Assembly: GCF_000696095.1 (NCBI RefSeq) | Contig: NZ_BAYX01000009.1 | Coordinates: 1-64,000 of the forward strand | DNA length: 64,000 bases | Source: Rhizobium rhizogenes NBRC 13257 | GTDB taxonomy: Bacteria; Pseudomonadota; Alphaproteobacteria; Rhizobiales; Rhizobiaceae | Direction of reading: 5' to 3' | Shown here: positions 52,058 through 61,604 of the stretch, piece after piece | How positions within the stretch are numbered: position 1 is the stretch's first letter | Layout: each line of letters begins with the position of its first letter | The notes under the pieces: generated by a model | What the model was told of the DNA's origin: nothing | Database searches by the model: none | What the model saw: only the letters and a program-made list of their open reading frames with translations | Made by a program: the position numbers and the translations under genes

Positions 52058-52669
52058 ATGGGTTTTCGTTCCCTCGCGCGGCTTTGGTTTGCCACCGCCA
52101 GCATCGCTGTCGCGGTTGCCGTGCCCGTTTCAGCGCAACAGGCACAGCCGGCGCCGCAGGCCCAACAGTTGCAACCGCAGCAGGGTCAGCAGCCGCCGAC
52201 GCATACCCAGCAAGTCCCCACCACCCAGGTTCCACAACCGCCGGGTACGGTGCGCTCGAGCCATGGCGCATGGTCCGTGGTCTGCGACAAGCCGGCGGGT
52301 GCCGCCACCGAGCAGTGCGCGCTGATGCAGAATGTCATCGCCGAGGACCGGCCGGAAGTCGGCCTCTCGGTCGTCGTGCTGAAGACCGCTGATCGCAAAT
52401 CGAAGATCCTGCGCGTGCTCGCCCCGCTCGGCGTTCTGCTGCCGAACGGCCTTGGCCTCAACATTGATGGCAAGGATATCGGCCGCGCCTATTTCGTCCG
52501 CTGCTTCTCCGACGGCTGCTATGCCGAAGTGGTGCTTGAGGACGAATTGCTGAAGACGCTGCGCAGCGGTGCCACGGCGACCTTCATCGTCTTCCAATCG
52601 CCGGAAGAAGGCATCGGCATTCCCGTCGACCTCAAGGGCTTTGCCGACGGCTACGACGCGCTTCCGTAA
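52058..52669 (+). CDS. invasion-associated locus B (IalB) family protein
   Basis: About 203 residues. The signal peptide ends in PVSAQQ, followed by a long Gln/Pro-rich low-complexity linker. An IalB domain then shows SSHGAWSVVCDKPAGAATEQCALMQN, FVRCFSDGCYAEVVL and the C-terminal PVDLKGFADGYDAL. Four cysteines are placed to form two disulfides. IalB-like proteins are periplasmic or outer-membrane associated; the invasion name comes from Bartonella, and the role in rhizobia is unknown. Confidence 0.87.
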   Translation: MGFRSLARLWFATASIAVAVAVPVSAQQAQPAPQAQQLQPQQGQQPPTHTQQVPTTQVPQPPGTVRSSHGAWSVVCDKPAGAATEQCALMQNVIAEDRPEVGLSVVVLKTADRKSKILRVLAPLGVLLPNGLGLNIDGKDIGRAYFVRCFSDGCYAEVVLEDELLKTLRSGATATFIVFQSPEEGIGIPVDLKGFADGYDALP

Positions 52670-52733
52670 GTCGGCAGGGCTTGCCCTCTCGTCGTGCGAC
52701 GCCTACATCGGCTCTGAACGGAGCACCTGACCC

Positions 52734-54149
52734 ATGAATACCGATCTGCTTACCCTGTTCGATGCCGACGAAACCAAGCTGCGCGCCATCGTCGCAGAGG
52801 CGCTTGCCGGCGCCGACGACGGCGAGCTTTTCGTCGAGCATGTCCAGGCGGAATCGCTGACCTTCGACAACGGGCGGATGAAGGGCGGCAGCTTCAACAC
52901 CGAACAGGGTTTTGGCCTGCGCGCCGTCGCCGGCGAAGCGGTCGGTTATGCTCATGCGGGCGATCTTTCGGAAGCGGCACTGAAGCGCGCCGCCGACGCG
53001 GTGCGTGCGGTTACCTCCGGTTATGCCGGCTCCTATGCAGCGGCGCCCCAGCGCACCAATAAAGTGCTCTATAGCGACGAGAACCCGATCGGAGCGCCGA
53101 GCTTCGAGGACAAGGCGAAGCTCCTGCAGCAGATCGACAGCTATCTGCGCGACAAGGACGGCAAGGTGCGTCAGGTGACGGCCTCCGTCGCCGCGAGCTG
53201 GCAGGTGGTCGATATTCTTCGCGCCGACGGCCATCGCGTCCGTGACATCAGGCCGATGACCCGCATCAACATCTCCGTCATGGTCGGCGATGGCGACCGG
53301 CAGGAATCCGGCTCCTTCGGCACCGGCGGCCGCGTCGGCTTCGGCGATTTCGTCACGGAAGAGAACTGGCGCCGTGGTGCCGACGAGGCGCTGCGCCAGG
53401 CGCTCGTCAATCTCGAAGCGATCGATGCGCCGGCCGGCACGATGGATGTCGTTCTCGGCTCCGGCTGGCCGGGCGTCATGCTGCACGAAGCCGTCGGCCA
53501 CGGGCTGGAAGGCGATTTCAACCGCAAGAAGACCTCGGCCTTTGCCGGACTTTTGGGCCAGATGGTCGCCGCGCCCGGCGTCACCGTCGTCGATGACGGC
53601 ACGATCGAAAACCGCCGCGGCTCGATCACGGTCGACGACGAAGGCACACCTTCGGCCTACAATGTCCTGATCGAGAATGGCAAGCTGGTCGGCTACATGC
53701 AGGACCGGCAGAATGCCCGCTTGATGGGCATGAAGGCGACCGGCAACGGTCGCCGCCAAGGCTATGCCCACACACCGATGCCGCGCATGACCAACACCTA
53801 TATGCTCGGCGGCGACAAGACGCCGGAAGAAATCATCGCTTCGGTAAAGAAGGGCGTCTATGCCGTTTCCTTCGGCGGCGGCCAGGTGGATATCACCTCC
53901 GGCAAGTTCGTCTTCGGTTGCACGGAGGCCTATCTGATCGAGAACGGCAAGGTCGGCGCGCCGATCAAGGGCGCCATGCTGATCGGCAACGGCCCGGACG
54001 CCATGAAGCGGGTCTCGATGATCGGTAACGACATGAAACTCGACACCGGCATCGGCAATTGCGGCAAGGCCGGTCAATGGGTCCCCGTCGGCGTCGGCCA
54101 GCCGCATCTCAGGATGGATCAGGTCACGGTCGGCGGGACGAAGACGTAA
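52734..54149 (+). CDS. tldD: metalloprotease TldD
   Basis: A 471-residue modulator-of-gyrase family protease subunit. The zinc helix HEAVGHGLEGDF is at about residues 251-262, and the C-terminal GNCGKAGQWVPVGVGQPHLR supplies the family Cys/His region. The N-terminal domain VEHVQAESLTFDNGRMKG is typical. TldD acts with TldE (PmbA), which is not in this window. It processes peptides and unfolded proteins. It lies 65 bases after the IalB gene on the same strand. Confidence 0.95.
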   Translation: MNTDLLTLFDADETKLRAIVAEALAGADDGELFVEHVQAESLTFDNGRMKGGSFNTEQGFGLRAVAGEAVGYAHAGDLSEAALKRAADAVRAVTSGYAGSYAAAPQRTNKVLYSDENPIGAPSFEDKAKLLQQIDSYLRDKDGKVRQVTASVAASWQVVDILRADGHRVRDIRPMTRINISVMVGDGDRQESGSFGTGGRVGFGDFVTEENWRRGADEALRQALVNLEAIDAPAGTMDVVLGSGWPGVMLHEAVGHGLEGDFNRKKTSAFAGLLGQMVAAPGVTVVDDGTIENRRGSITVDDEGTPSAYNVLIENGKLVGYMQDRQNARLMGMKATGNGRRQGYAHTPMPRMTNTYMLGGDKTPEEIIASVKKGVYAVSFGGGQVDITSGKFVFGCTEAYLIENGKVGAPIKGAMLIGNGPDAMKRVSMIGNDMKLDTGIGNCGKAGQWVPVGVGQPHLRMDQVTVGGTKT

Positions 54150-54163
54150 GACCTGTCTGCCGC

Positions 54164-54472
54164 TCACCCCTCCTCCGGACGAAAGCGCCATTTCCGCTCC
54201 ACGGCGGCGGCTAGATCCAGACCGTTGCGGTGGGCGAAGAGCAGGATATGGCCGAGCACGTCGGCCGTTTCGTCCGCCAGCGCGGTCGCCAGCTCCTCAT
54301 CCGTCATGCCCTTACGCCTGCCACGGCCGGTCTTCTTGTTCCAGATCTGGGTAAGCTCGCCCACCTCTTCCTGCAGTTTGAGCACGAACCAATCGTCGTC
54401 GCGCTCGACGCCATTGGCAGCGGCGTAAGTGGCGGAGGCTTTTTCGAATTGCTGGATCAGGTCGGAAAGCAT
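54164..54472 (-). CDS. MazG-like nucleotide pyrophosphohydrolase
   Basis: A 102-residue single-domain all-alpha NTP pyrophosphatase. The metal motif is LKLQEEVGELTQIW, then ADETADVLGHILLFAHRNGLDL (ExxE...DxxxD pattern). It is shorter than full MazG and similar to HisE-type folds, so it may hydrolyse non-canonical nucleotides. It lies downstream of the D-Ala-D-Ala carboxypeptidase gene, separated by a hairpin. Confidence 0.85.
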   Translation of the reverse strand: MLSDLIQQFEKASATYAAANGVERDDDWFVLKLQEEVGELTQIWNKKTGRGRRKGMTDEELATALADETADVLGHILLFAHRNGLDLAAAVERKWRFRPEEG

Positions 54473-54526
54473 CGATATCGTTCCCTGTATGTTCCAGACA
54501 TCAGTGAACGATTCTTCCCCAAATGT

Positions 54527-54558
54527 CGAGACGGCGGAGCTTGCGCCCCGCCGTCTCG
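54527..54558 (-). terminator. hairpin terminator after the carboxypeptidase gene
   Basis: An 11-bp perfect stem CGAGACGGCGG / CCGCCGTCTCG with a 10-base loop, 25 bases past the stop on the minus strand. The T tail is short (ACATTT), so termination may be partial. Confidence 0.6.
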
Positions 54559-54582
54559 ATCGTTCCAGATTTTGATTTTCGA

Positions 54583-55872
54583 TCAGCTCTTGTGCGGCAG
54601 AAGCAGGCAGTCGAAATCGTTGCGCTTCAGCGCGGCGCAGGCGGAATTCGCATCGTCACGGCTGCCGAAACCGACGAAACGGGCGCGGTAGACGGTTCCG
54701 CTGCCCTTGCCTACGGCTTCGGTATAGGGCGAGGCATTGGCGAGCGCATTGCCGGCTTTGGATTGGGCCGCGGAGAGCAGGTCCTTGGCCGCCTGCGCGG
54801 TCGGGGTCGCGGCGATCTGCACCTGCCAGCGGCCAGTCGCCGGCTTGCCGGCATTCAGGATCTCATCCATTGCCACCGGGCGATCCATCGGCACGGTAAC
54901 GTTCGGGACGGCCGCATAGGCGAGCGGTGCGGATACCGGAGCGGTGTCCGTACGCTTGCGGGTCGTTGCCGTGGTCTGCGTGTCGACCTCCATGGCAACA
55001 TCGTTCGAGGCGGAAGCCACTTCGACCTGCTTGACCTTGCCGCCGCCGATGCTCGCCACAAGGCGCGATGTCGAGCTGGATGCGGCCTTTGGCACGTAGC
55101 GATCGAGAAGCGAAGCCATCAGCGCGTCGCGGCCACGGGCCGTCGCGCCACCCATGACAACGCCGATGACGCGGCGATTGCCGTGGCGCACGGCGCTGAC
55201 AAGGTTGAAGCCGGACGCATTGGTGTAGCCGGTCTTGATGCCGTCCATGCCTTCATAGCGATACATTAAATTGTTGTGGCCGCGAACGCGCTGGCCGCGG
55301 TAAGTGAAGCCGGTCTGCGAGAACAGCCGGTATTCCTGGGGGTAATTGTTGATGAGCGCGACGGCCAGCGTCGACATATCCCGGGCGGTGGTCACCTGCT
55401 GCATGTTCGGCAGGCCCGAAGCGTTCATGAAAACGGTGCGGCGCATGCCGATTTCGCGAGCCTTCTGCGTCATCAGGCGGGCAAAGCCGCTTTCGCTGCC
55501 ACCCAGCGCTTCCGCCATCGCGGCGGCGGCATCGTTGGCGGACTTGATGATCATGCCGTCGACGGCCTCGCGCACGGTGACAGTACCGCCGGGCTTCAGG
55601 CCGAGTTTGGTCGGGGGCTTGCCGGCGGCATTGCTCGAAACCGGTATCTTGCTGTTCCAGCTCAGCTTGCCGCGATTAATTGCCTCGAACGTCATATAGA
55701 GCGTCATCATCTTGGTCAGCGACGCCGGATGATTGAGATCATCGGCGTTGCTCGAAGCAAGCACCGCGCCTGTCTTCGCATCCATGATGAAATAGGCGCT
55801 GCCCGCAAAGCTTGCGACGGGCGCACCCAGAAGCACGACGGCCGCAGAGAGGGCCATCAGAAATTTTTTCAT
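54583..55872 (-). CDS. D-alanyl-D-alanine carboxypeptidase with SPOR-like C-terminus
   Basis: About 429 residues. The signal peptide is KKFLMALSAAVVLLGAPVASFAG. Penicillin-binding motifs are S51-L-T-K54, S111-A-N113 and K213-T-G215 (GIKTGYTNASG). After the catalytic domain comes a Ser/Thr-rich linker, then a C-terminal SPOR-like repeat (WQVQIAATPTAQAAKDLL ... YRARFVGFGSRDDANSACAAL). SPOR domains bind denuded glycan at the division septum. The protein trims pentapeptides in the periplasm. The ATG at 55872 starts directly at the signal peptide. Confidence 0.92.
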   Translation of the reverse strand: MKKFLMALSAAVVLLGAPVASFAGSAYFIMDAKTGAVLASSNADDLNHPASLTKMMTLYMTFEAINRGKLSWNSKIPVSSNAAGKPPTKLGLKPGGTVTVREAVDGMIIKSANDAAAAMAEALGGSESGFARLMTQKAREIGMRRTVFMNASGLPNMQQVTTARDMSTLAVALINNYPQEYRLFSQTGFTYRGQRVRGHNNLMYRYEGMDGIKTGYTNASGFNLVSAVRHGNRRVIGVVMGGATARGRDALMASLLDRYVPKAASSSTSRLVASIGGGKVKQVEVASASNDVAMEVDTQTTATTRKRTDTAPVSAPLAYAAVPNVTVPMDRPVAMDEILNAGKPATGRWQVQIAATPTAQAAKDLLSAAQSKAGNALANASPYTEAVGKGSGTVYRARFVGFGSRDDANSACAALKRNDFDCLLLPHKS

Positions 55873-56101
55873 ATTCGTCCCCAAACGAAACAAATGCCAA
55901 TACACCGCGTCAACCCATTGTGCGCTTTTGCGACAGAAGCCTGATATTCGGTGCGATATTGAGGCAACACCCTCAAGAGATTCCCAATTTTGCCTTTGCT
56001 GGTAAAATAACGGTTAACATATTGAAAATATGGCGCAGATTCAGCAAGGATTAACGGCACTCGGGCTACAGCATGGGTCTTCGTCAACCGGGTCAATCCC
56101 C

Positions 56102-57160
56102 ATGGAGCAGGCCATCAGAGACCGTCTCAAGCGCGCCGCGATCTCCGGCGGGCTGGAAACCGCCACAATTCTGAAAAGCCTCGGGCTGATGCGCGACGCC
56201 GCCGGCCTCGGCGTGATCTTCACCCTGCATCATGTCCGTCCGCCGCAGCCCCACCGCTTTGCGCCGAACGCACATCTGGAAATTTCACCCGAATTCCTCG
56301 ATCGCGCGCTGACCCGGTTGAAACGGGACGGCTACGATTTCATCGCTCTCGATGCGCTACCGGAGCGAATGGCAAGCAAGGGTGACAGGCAGCCCTTTGC
56401 AGCCTTCACCCTTGATGACGGCAATCGCGACAATTTCGACCATGCACTACCGGTCTTTGCCCGCCACGGAGTCCCCTTCACGGTCTTTGTCGCCCAGGGG
56501 CTGTCTGAGCGGACGCATAGCCTATGGTGGGAAACACTGGCCGAGCTGCTTAACCGGCTGGACCGGCTGACATTCGATTTCGGTACAGGTGCGGAGAGCT
56601 TCGCTCTTAATAGAGCCAGTCAACGGCAAACCGTATTCGCACGCTTCGCGGCCTATGTTCATGGCCACAACGAGACGGAAGCCGTCGGCCGGATCGACGC
56701 GCTTGCGCGCCAGAACGGCATCGAGCCGCTCGATCTCGTGCTCGCGTCGATCATGGACCGGACGGAGTTGAAGCGGCTTGCTGCGTATCCGCTCGCCTCG
56801 CTCGGCGCCCATACGGTGAGCCACCGGGCGCTTGCCCGGCTGCCTGAAGCGGAAGCGGCGGCGGAAATGTCGCTGTCGGCGGATTATGTTGCCGAGATCA
56901 TCGGTCGACGGCCGGCGGCAATCGCCTATCCTTACGGTACGACTGAAGCGGCCTCACCGCGCGAGGCCCGGCTTGCGGCGGAGCTCGGCTTTGCGGTCGG
57001 CGTTACGACCCGGCCCGGGACGATTGCTGCCGCAAATGCTGCCGCCACCACCCTCCTGCCCCGGCTATCTCTCAACGGCCATTATCAGAAAGAACGCTAC
57101 GCCTCGGCGCTTGCCTCCGGCATCCCCATGCGGCTGATGGGGCGCCGGGCGCCGGCATAA
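56102..57160 (+). CDS. polysaccharide deacetylase (NodB-homology) family protein
   Basis: About 352 residues. The NodB-homology motifs are FTLDDGNRDN (catalytic and metal Asp) and GAHTVSHRALA (metal histidines, HxxxH). RPAAIAYPYGT supplies the third motif. No signal peptide is apparent, so it could act on an intracellular or lipid-linked sugar. The start is uncertain: 56102 (MEQAIRDRL) was chosen, and 56030 is in frame. The substrate is unknown; it is not the nodulation NodB itself, given its length and context. Confidence 0.82.
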   Translation: MEQAIRDRLKRAAISGGLETATILKSLGLMRDAAGLGVIFTLHHVRPPQPHRFAPNAHLEISPEFLDRALTRLKRDGYDFIALDALPERMASKGDRQPFAAFTLDDGNRDNFDHALPVFARHGVPFTVFVAQGLSERTHSLWWETLAELLNRLDRLTFDFGTGAESFALNRASQRQTVFARFAAYVHGHNETEAVGRIDALARQNGIEPLDLVLASIMDRTELKRLAAYPLASLGAHTVSHRALARLPEAEAAAEMSLSADYVAEIIGRRPAAIAYPYGTTEAASPREARLAAELGFAVGVTTRPGTIAAANAAATTLLPRLSLNGHYQKERYASALASGIPMRLMGRRAPA

Positions 57161-57164
57161 TCGG

Positions 57165-57785
57165 TTACGGATACATCCGCACCTTTTCCCAGGCGCCTTC
57201 CGGCACCTCGCGGCGGAATTCGACGCGGTCATGCAGACGGAATGGACGATCGTGCCAGAATTCGATCGACAGCGGCCTGATGCGGAAACCAGACCAATGC
57301 GGCGGGCGCGGAATGTCGCCGAGGGCATAGCGCGCGGTATATTCGGCGACCGCCTTTTCCAGCGCAAAACGGCCCTCAAGCGGGCGCGACTGTTTTGAAG
57401 CCCAGGCGCCGATGCGGCTGCCGCGAGCCCTCGTCTTGTAATACTCGTCGGCTTCCTTGTCGCTCACCACCTCAACCAGACCGCGCAGCCGTACCTGCCG
57501 TCGCAGCGACTTCCAGTGGAAGCACATGGCCGCTTTCTTCTGGGAAAGAATTTCTTGGCCTTTCTGGCTCTCGAAATTTGTATAGAATACGAATCCCTGA
57601 CTATCGAAACCTTTCAGAAGGACCATGCGGACATTCGGCAATCCATCCTTATCAACCGTTGCCAGGGCAACCGCATTCGGATCATTCGGCTCAGTGGCTT
57701 CTGCTTCGCGCAGCCAGGCGGCGAAAAGCGCGAAGGGTTCATTCTGTTCGGTGAAGTCACCGCTTGTTAACTCGTTTTCCGACAT
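57165..57785 (-). CDS. pdxH: pyridoxamine 5'-phosphate oxidase
   Basis: A 206-residue FMN enzyme producing pyridoxal 5'-phosphate. Diagnostic segments are [21 protein letters not shown], the FMN/phosphate-binding [28 protein letters not shown], and the C-terminal signature [17 protein letters not shown]. Length is normal. It is convergent with the deacetylase gene, with only four bases between the stops. Confidence 0.96.
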
Positions 57786-57848
57786 ATTAGCTCAAATGCT
57801 CCGCAATTCCTAAAAATCGCCAGCCCTGATGCTGGCCAAGACACTCGG

Positions 57849-58307
57849 GTGGAAGTCATAGCAAAGTCGACGGTTCATACAAAGCGCAAGCTTGTAAAAG
57901 GCGCAGCGATGGCGGTTGCCATTCTCTCCCTTTTCTCCCTTGGCGGCTGTGTCAGCGGCGGCATGGATATCCTGAGTTCTGCGAAGGTGGATCGAAGCGT
58001 GGCCACGGGCACGATACCGACGGCTCCCGTCACCGCCGACAGCGTTTCAGACGAGACCACCGTGCGTAATGCCGTGACCTCGGCGGATCTCCACAAACTC
58101 AATGGGCAGCCCGTTCCCTGGGCAAATGCATCGACGGGCAGCGCCGGCGTCATCGACACGATCGTCGAAAACAGCGCCTCGGGCCAAGTCTGCCGCCAGT
58201 TCCGCACCACCCGGCATTCCTATCAGGGCATCGCCAATTTTTCCGGCAGGACCTGCCTTCTCGGCCAGGGCGAATGGCAATTGCTGAGCTTCCAGCAGGC
58301 CGGCTGA
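57849..58307 (+). CDS. RT0821/Lpp0805-family surface lipoprotein
   Basis: About 152 residues. A basic N-terminus and a hydrophobic stretch end at the lipobox SLGGC, so it is probably lipid-anchored. The C-terminal domain with ADLHKLNGQPVPWANASTGS, VCRQFRTTRHSYQG and GQGEWQLL matches the RT0821/Lpp0805 family related to the 17-kDa surface antigen. The start may be the GTG at 57849 or the ATG at 57909, which has a better ribosome site but a poor signal n-region. Function unknown. Confidence 0.8.
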   Translation: MEVIAKSTVHTKRKLVKGAAMAVAILSLFSLGGCVSGGMDILSSAKVDRSVATGTIPTAPVTADSVSDETTVRNAVTSADLHKLNGQPVPWANASTGSAGVIDTIVENSASGQVCRQFRTTRHSYQGIANFSGRTCLLGQGEWQLLSFQQAG

Positions 58308-58599
58308 CCACTTCGTTCTCCTCGTTATTCCCATCAAGTGCCCCCCTGGACCGGTGGACGCGATGCAATGCGCGCCGGCCGGCAGCGCCGAGGCTTAGCG
58401 AACGGCTAACCATTCCGGCAGATCGCCTGAGCAGGGCGCACCAGACGTAACAACTGATTAGCAACTGTTCCCGCAGGATCACACCACATGCGCGCTGACC
58501 CTCTTCGCGTCCGGGGACCACGGAGGGAGCGCGATCCATTCTATTGTTTCCTTTTGGGCGCCCCAACGAGACCTGGCGCCGTCCAAATCGGTGGTTGAG

Positions 58600-59751
58600 A
58601 TGATGCGCGATCCGTACAAGCTACTTGGCGTTAAGAGGGATGCCGGACCAGACGAAATCAAGACGGCGTGGCGCAACCTGGCGAAGGCTGTCCATCCCGA
58701 CCACAATATTGGCGATCCCACCGCAACGGAGCGCTTTGCCGAAATCGGCCGCGCATACGAAACGCTGAAGGATCCGCAGAAGCGGAGCCGTTACGATCAG
58801 GTAGCGCACATGGCCGAAGCCAAGGCGCAGAGCCGCGAGCAGACCATTATGCAGCAGCGCCAGGCGGCGCGAGAAGCCGAGGAGCGCGCCAAGGCAGCGC
58901 GTGCCAACGCCGAAAAGATCATGGAAGAACTCGCCCGCGCCAATGCCCGCAAGGCGCAGGCAGCTGCGACCGCCAATCCGCAGGCCGCCGGCGCGAGCGA
59001 ATCGCCGGAAGATATGGTCGAGCGCATTTTTGGCGTGAAGACCGCGCAAATGGCACAGAACCAGGCTGCGGCCGATACCAGCGCCACGGAGACTGCGAAG
59101 CAACGCGACACGAACGGCGAAGCTTTCGTCGAAGAGGAACAGCTTGCGACGGGAACCGGCTCGAGCGCCGTGCGCTCCCCTTTAGGTATCCTCGGTTCGC
59201 TCGTGCGCCGCATCACCGGCGTCGCGCAGGACAAGCCTCCGGAGAAAACGCCGGAGATCGCCGCCGAGGCGACCATTACGCTCGACGACATGCTCAAGGG
59301 ACAATGGATCACCGTTCCGCTCCCCGAAGGGCGGGAAGCACGCTTCCAGGCGACAACGGATATCGGCAACGGACAAGTCCTGCACCTGAAGAATCAGGGA
59401 CTGAAACTGCCGGGCATGCTGCGCGGCGATGTGGCAATCACCGTCCATCTTTCCACCGACAGCCGCTTCACACTCGACGGCTTCGACGTCCGCACGACGC
59501 TTCCGGTCACCATCGAAAATGCCGTGCTCGGTTATGAGACGGAGGTCGAGGGATTGAACGGTCAGGTCCGACTGACGGTTCCCGCCTGGTCGGGTTCGGA
59601 TCAAGTCATCCGAATCTCCGGCGAAGGTCTTCCGGACGGACAGGGCGGAAAAGGCGACCTGGTGGTGGAGTTGCGCCTGATGCTCTGGGAAAAGCCGGAC
59701 GACAAAGTCACGGATTTGATGCGCAGCATGCGCGAGGGCTTTTTTCTGTGA
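58600..59751 (+). CDS. J-domain co-chaperone, CbpA-like without zinc finger
   Basis: About 383 residues. The N-terminal J domain begins DPYKLLGVKRDAGPDEIKTAW and has the HPD motif in VHPDHN (about residues 36-38). A long Ala/Glu-rich helical and low-complexity linker covers about 70-220. A C-terminal DnaJ substrate-binding region follows (ITLDDMLKGQWITVPLP, GQVLHLKNQGLKLPG, RISGEGLPDGQGGKGDL). The cysteine-rich zinc finger of DnaJ is missing. It should stimulate an Hsp70. ATGs at 58600 and 58603 are adjacent alternatives. Confidence 0.9.
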   Translation: MMRDPYKLLGVKRDAGPDEIKTAWRNLAKAVHPDHNIGDPTATERFAEIGRAYETLKDPQKRSRYDQVAHMAEAKAQSREQTIMQQRQAAREAEERAKAARANAEKIMEELARANARKAQAAATANPQAAGASESPEDMVERIFGVKTAQMAQNQAAADTSATETAKQRDTNGEAFVEEEQLATGTGSSAVRSPLGILGSLVRRITGVAQDKPPEKTPEIAAEATITLDDMLKGQWITVPLPEGREARFQATTDIGNGQVLHLKNQGLKLPGMLRGDVAITVHLSTDSRFTLDGFDVRTTLPVTIENAVLGYETEVEGLNGQVRLTVPAWSGSDQVIRISGEGLPDGQGGKGDLVVELRLMLWEKPDDKVTDLMRSMREGFFL

Positions 59752-59872
59752 AATTTCAGTGACAACCGCACCCTTTGTTACGCTCCCTAACAGTTGATGA
59801 TCTTGACAATGCTTGAACAGGGGATCGGCCTATGCCATAGGCAGGTTCAATTGTAATTCAAGGGAGCATAAT

Positions 59873-60691
59873 ATGGCTCAAGCCACTGGCCTCATGGCAG
59901 GCAAGCGCGGCGTCATTCTCGGCGTTGCAAACAACCGTTCCATAGCGTGGGGCATTGCCAAGGCCTGTTCGGACGCCGGTGCCGAAATCGCATTGACCTG
60001 GCAGGGCGACGCTTTGAAGAAGCGCGTCGAGCCGCTTGCTCAGGAACTCGGCGCCTTCATGGCCGGCCATTGCGACGTCACCGAACCCGCGACGATCGAC
60101 GCCGTCATCGACGCGCTGGAAGCGAAATGGGGCAAGATCGATTTCGTCGTGCATGCCATCGCCTTCTCCGACAAGGACGAACTGACCGGCCGTTACGTCG
60201 ACACCAGCCGCGATAACTTCGCACGCACGATGGACATCTCGGTCTATTCCTTCACCGCCGTCGCCCAGCGCGCCGAGCGAATCATGAATGACGGCGGCTC
60301 GCTGATCACCCTCACCTATTATGGTGCGGAAAAGGTCATGCCGCATTACAACGTCATGGGTGTTGCCAAGGCCGCTCTCGAAGCGAGCGTTCGCTATCTC
60401 GCCGTCGATCTCGGCGGCCGCGGCATTCGCGTCAATGCGATTTCGGCCGGCCCGATCAAGACGCTGGCCGCTTCCGGCATCGGCGATTTCCGCTATATCC
60501 TGAAGTGGAACGAATATAATGCGCCGCTGAAGCGTGGGGTTACGATCGATGAGGTCGGCAATTCCGCACTTTACCTGCTCTCCGATCTCTCCACCGCCGT
60601 CACAGGCGAAATTCATCACGTCGATTCCGGTTACCACACCGTCGGCATGAAGGCTGTGGATGCGCCCGACATGTCGGTCCTCAAGGACTGA
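59873..60691 (+). CDS. fabI: enoyl-[acyl-carrier-protein] reductase (NADH)
   Basis: About 272 residues. The nucleotide site is LGVANNRSIAWGIAKA, and the FabI catalytic pair YxxxxxxK is in HYNVMGVAKAALEA. SLITLTYYGAEKVMPHYN and AISAGPIKTLAASGIGDF are characteristic. It completes each fatty-acid elongation cycle and is the enzyme class inhibited by triclosan. AGGGAG precedes the ATG. It is followed 20 bases later by the phosphatase gene. Confidence 0.95.
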   Translation: MAQATGLMAGKRGVILGVANNRSIAWGIAKACSDAGAEIALTWQGDALKKRVEPLAQELGAFMAGHCDVTEPATIDAVIDALEAKWGKIDFVVHAIAFSDKDELTGRYVDTSRDNFARTMDISVYSFTAVAQRAERIMNDGGSLITLTYYGAEKVMPHYNVMGVAKAALEASVRYLAVDLGGRGIRVNAISAGPIKTLAASGIGDFRYILKWNEYNAPLKRGVTIDEVGNSALYLLSDLSTAVTGEIHHVDSGYHTVGMKAVDAPDMSVLKD

Positions 60692-60711
60692 AGCAACAGG
60701 AAGTCTGAACC

Positions 60712-61308
60712 GTGCCGCCTATCCTTTATGTGATCCGCCACGGTCAGACCGACTGGAATGCCGAGCGCCGACTGCAAGGCCAGAAGGACATAGACCTCAA
60801 TGCCATCGGTCGCGCGCAGGCGCGGCAGAACGGCCTTGAACTGGCCGAAATTCTCGCCTTCGAAAACCAGCCCTTCGACTTTGTTGCGAGCCCAATGCGC
60901 CGCACGCGCGAGACCATGGAGATCGCGCGAGAAGCCATGGGCCTGCCGCCCAAGAACTATCACACCGACGAGCGGCTGGTCGAAGTCTCCTTCGGTGCCT
61001 GGGAAGGCTTCACTATCAAGGAACTGAAGGCGACCGAGGCCGAACGTCTTGCCGAGCGCAATGCCGGAAAATGGGATTTCATCCCGCCCGGCGAGGATGC
61101 GGAGAGCTACGAGATTCTCTCCTGGCGCGTCGGCTCATGGCTGGCATCCGTCGACAAGCCGACCGTCTGCGTCACCCATGGCGGCGTCATCCGTTCGTTG
61201 TTCCGGCTGGTCGGCGATGTATCGAAAGAATATGCCTCGGAGGCAGAGATCCCGCAGGATCGTATCCTGAAGGTCGATCCGCAGATGAAGATCATCGGCT
61301 GGATCTAG
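60712..61308 (+). CDS. histidine phosphatase (phosphoglycerate mutase-like)
   Basis: A 198-residue enzyme of the RHG family: IRHGQTDWN with the phosphorylated His10, ASPMRRTRETMEIA, EVSFGAWEG, and the second catalytic His in CVTHGGVIRSL. It starts with GTG. The role could be phosphoglycerate mutase or a broader phosphatase. It converges on the DUF1344 gene across a weak hairpin. Confidence 0.88.
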   Translation: MPPILYVIRHGQTDWNAERRLQGQKDIDLNAIGRAQARQNGLELAEILAFENQPFDFVASPMRRTRETMEIAREAMGLPPKNYHTDERLVEVSFGAWEGFTIKELKATEAERLAERNAGKWDFIPPGEDAESYEILSWRVGSWLASVDKPTVCVTHGGVIRSLFRLVGDVSKEYASEAEIPQDRILKVDPQMKIIGWI

Positions 61309-61311
61309 AAG

Positions 61312-61336
61312 CAGCCGCGTGTTCGGCTAGCGGCTG
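61312..61336. terminator. weak hairpin between convergent genes
   Basis: A 7-bp stem CAGCCGC / GCGGCTG with an 11-base loop, four bases after the phosphatase stop. The T tract is poor. A possible shared terminator. Confidence 0.4.
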
Positions 61337-61343
61337 TCAATTC

Positions 61344-61604
61344 TCACTGAACGATATCGAGATCGTTGATGACGCGCTTGCCGTCGACTTCGGTGTAAAA
61401 AACGTCGACCTTGACGCCGGGTTTCAGGCCGCTGAAATCGAAATCCTCCGGCGCCTGATAGTTCTTGCCGTCATCCAACGTAATGCTGAAATTCTTCGCG
61501 TCGACCTTCTTGATCGTGGACTGGACGTCGGCGCTTTCGGCAAAACCGGCAACAGGGGCAAGAAAACTTGCCGTGGCCAGGAGCGTCGCAACAAAGAAGC
61601 GCAT
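61344..61604 (-). CDS. DUF1344 family exported protein
   Basis: An 86-residue small periplasmic protein. The signal peptide (RFFVATLLATASFLAPVAGFAE) is followed by one small beta domain: VQSTIKKVDAKNFSITLDDG, then GVKVDVFYTEVDGKRVINDLD, matching DUF1344. The ATG at 61604 is supported by AGGG and the signal peptide; the longer open frame upstream is not. Function unknown. It is divergent from aroC. Confidence 0.87.
   Translation of the reverse strand: MRFFVATLLATASFLAPVAGFAESADVQSTIKKVDAKNFSITLDDGKNYQAPEDFDFSGLKPGVKVDVFYTEVDGKRVINDLDIVQ

Noticed and set aside
52632..54191. 519-codon minus-strand frame opposite tldD
   Set aside because: TldD motifs on the plus strand are complete; this frame is a shadow.
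59800..59850. TTGACA-like hexamer upstream of fabI as a promoter
   Set aside because: The spacing to any -10-like hexamer is too long for a standard promoter.
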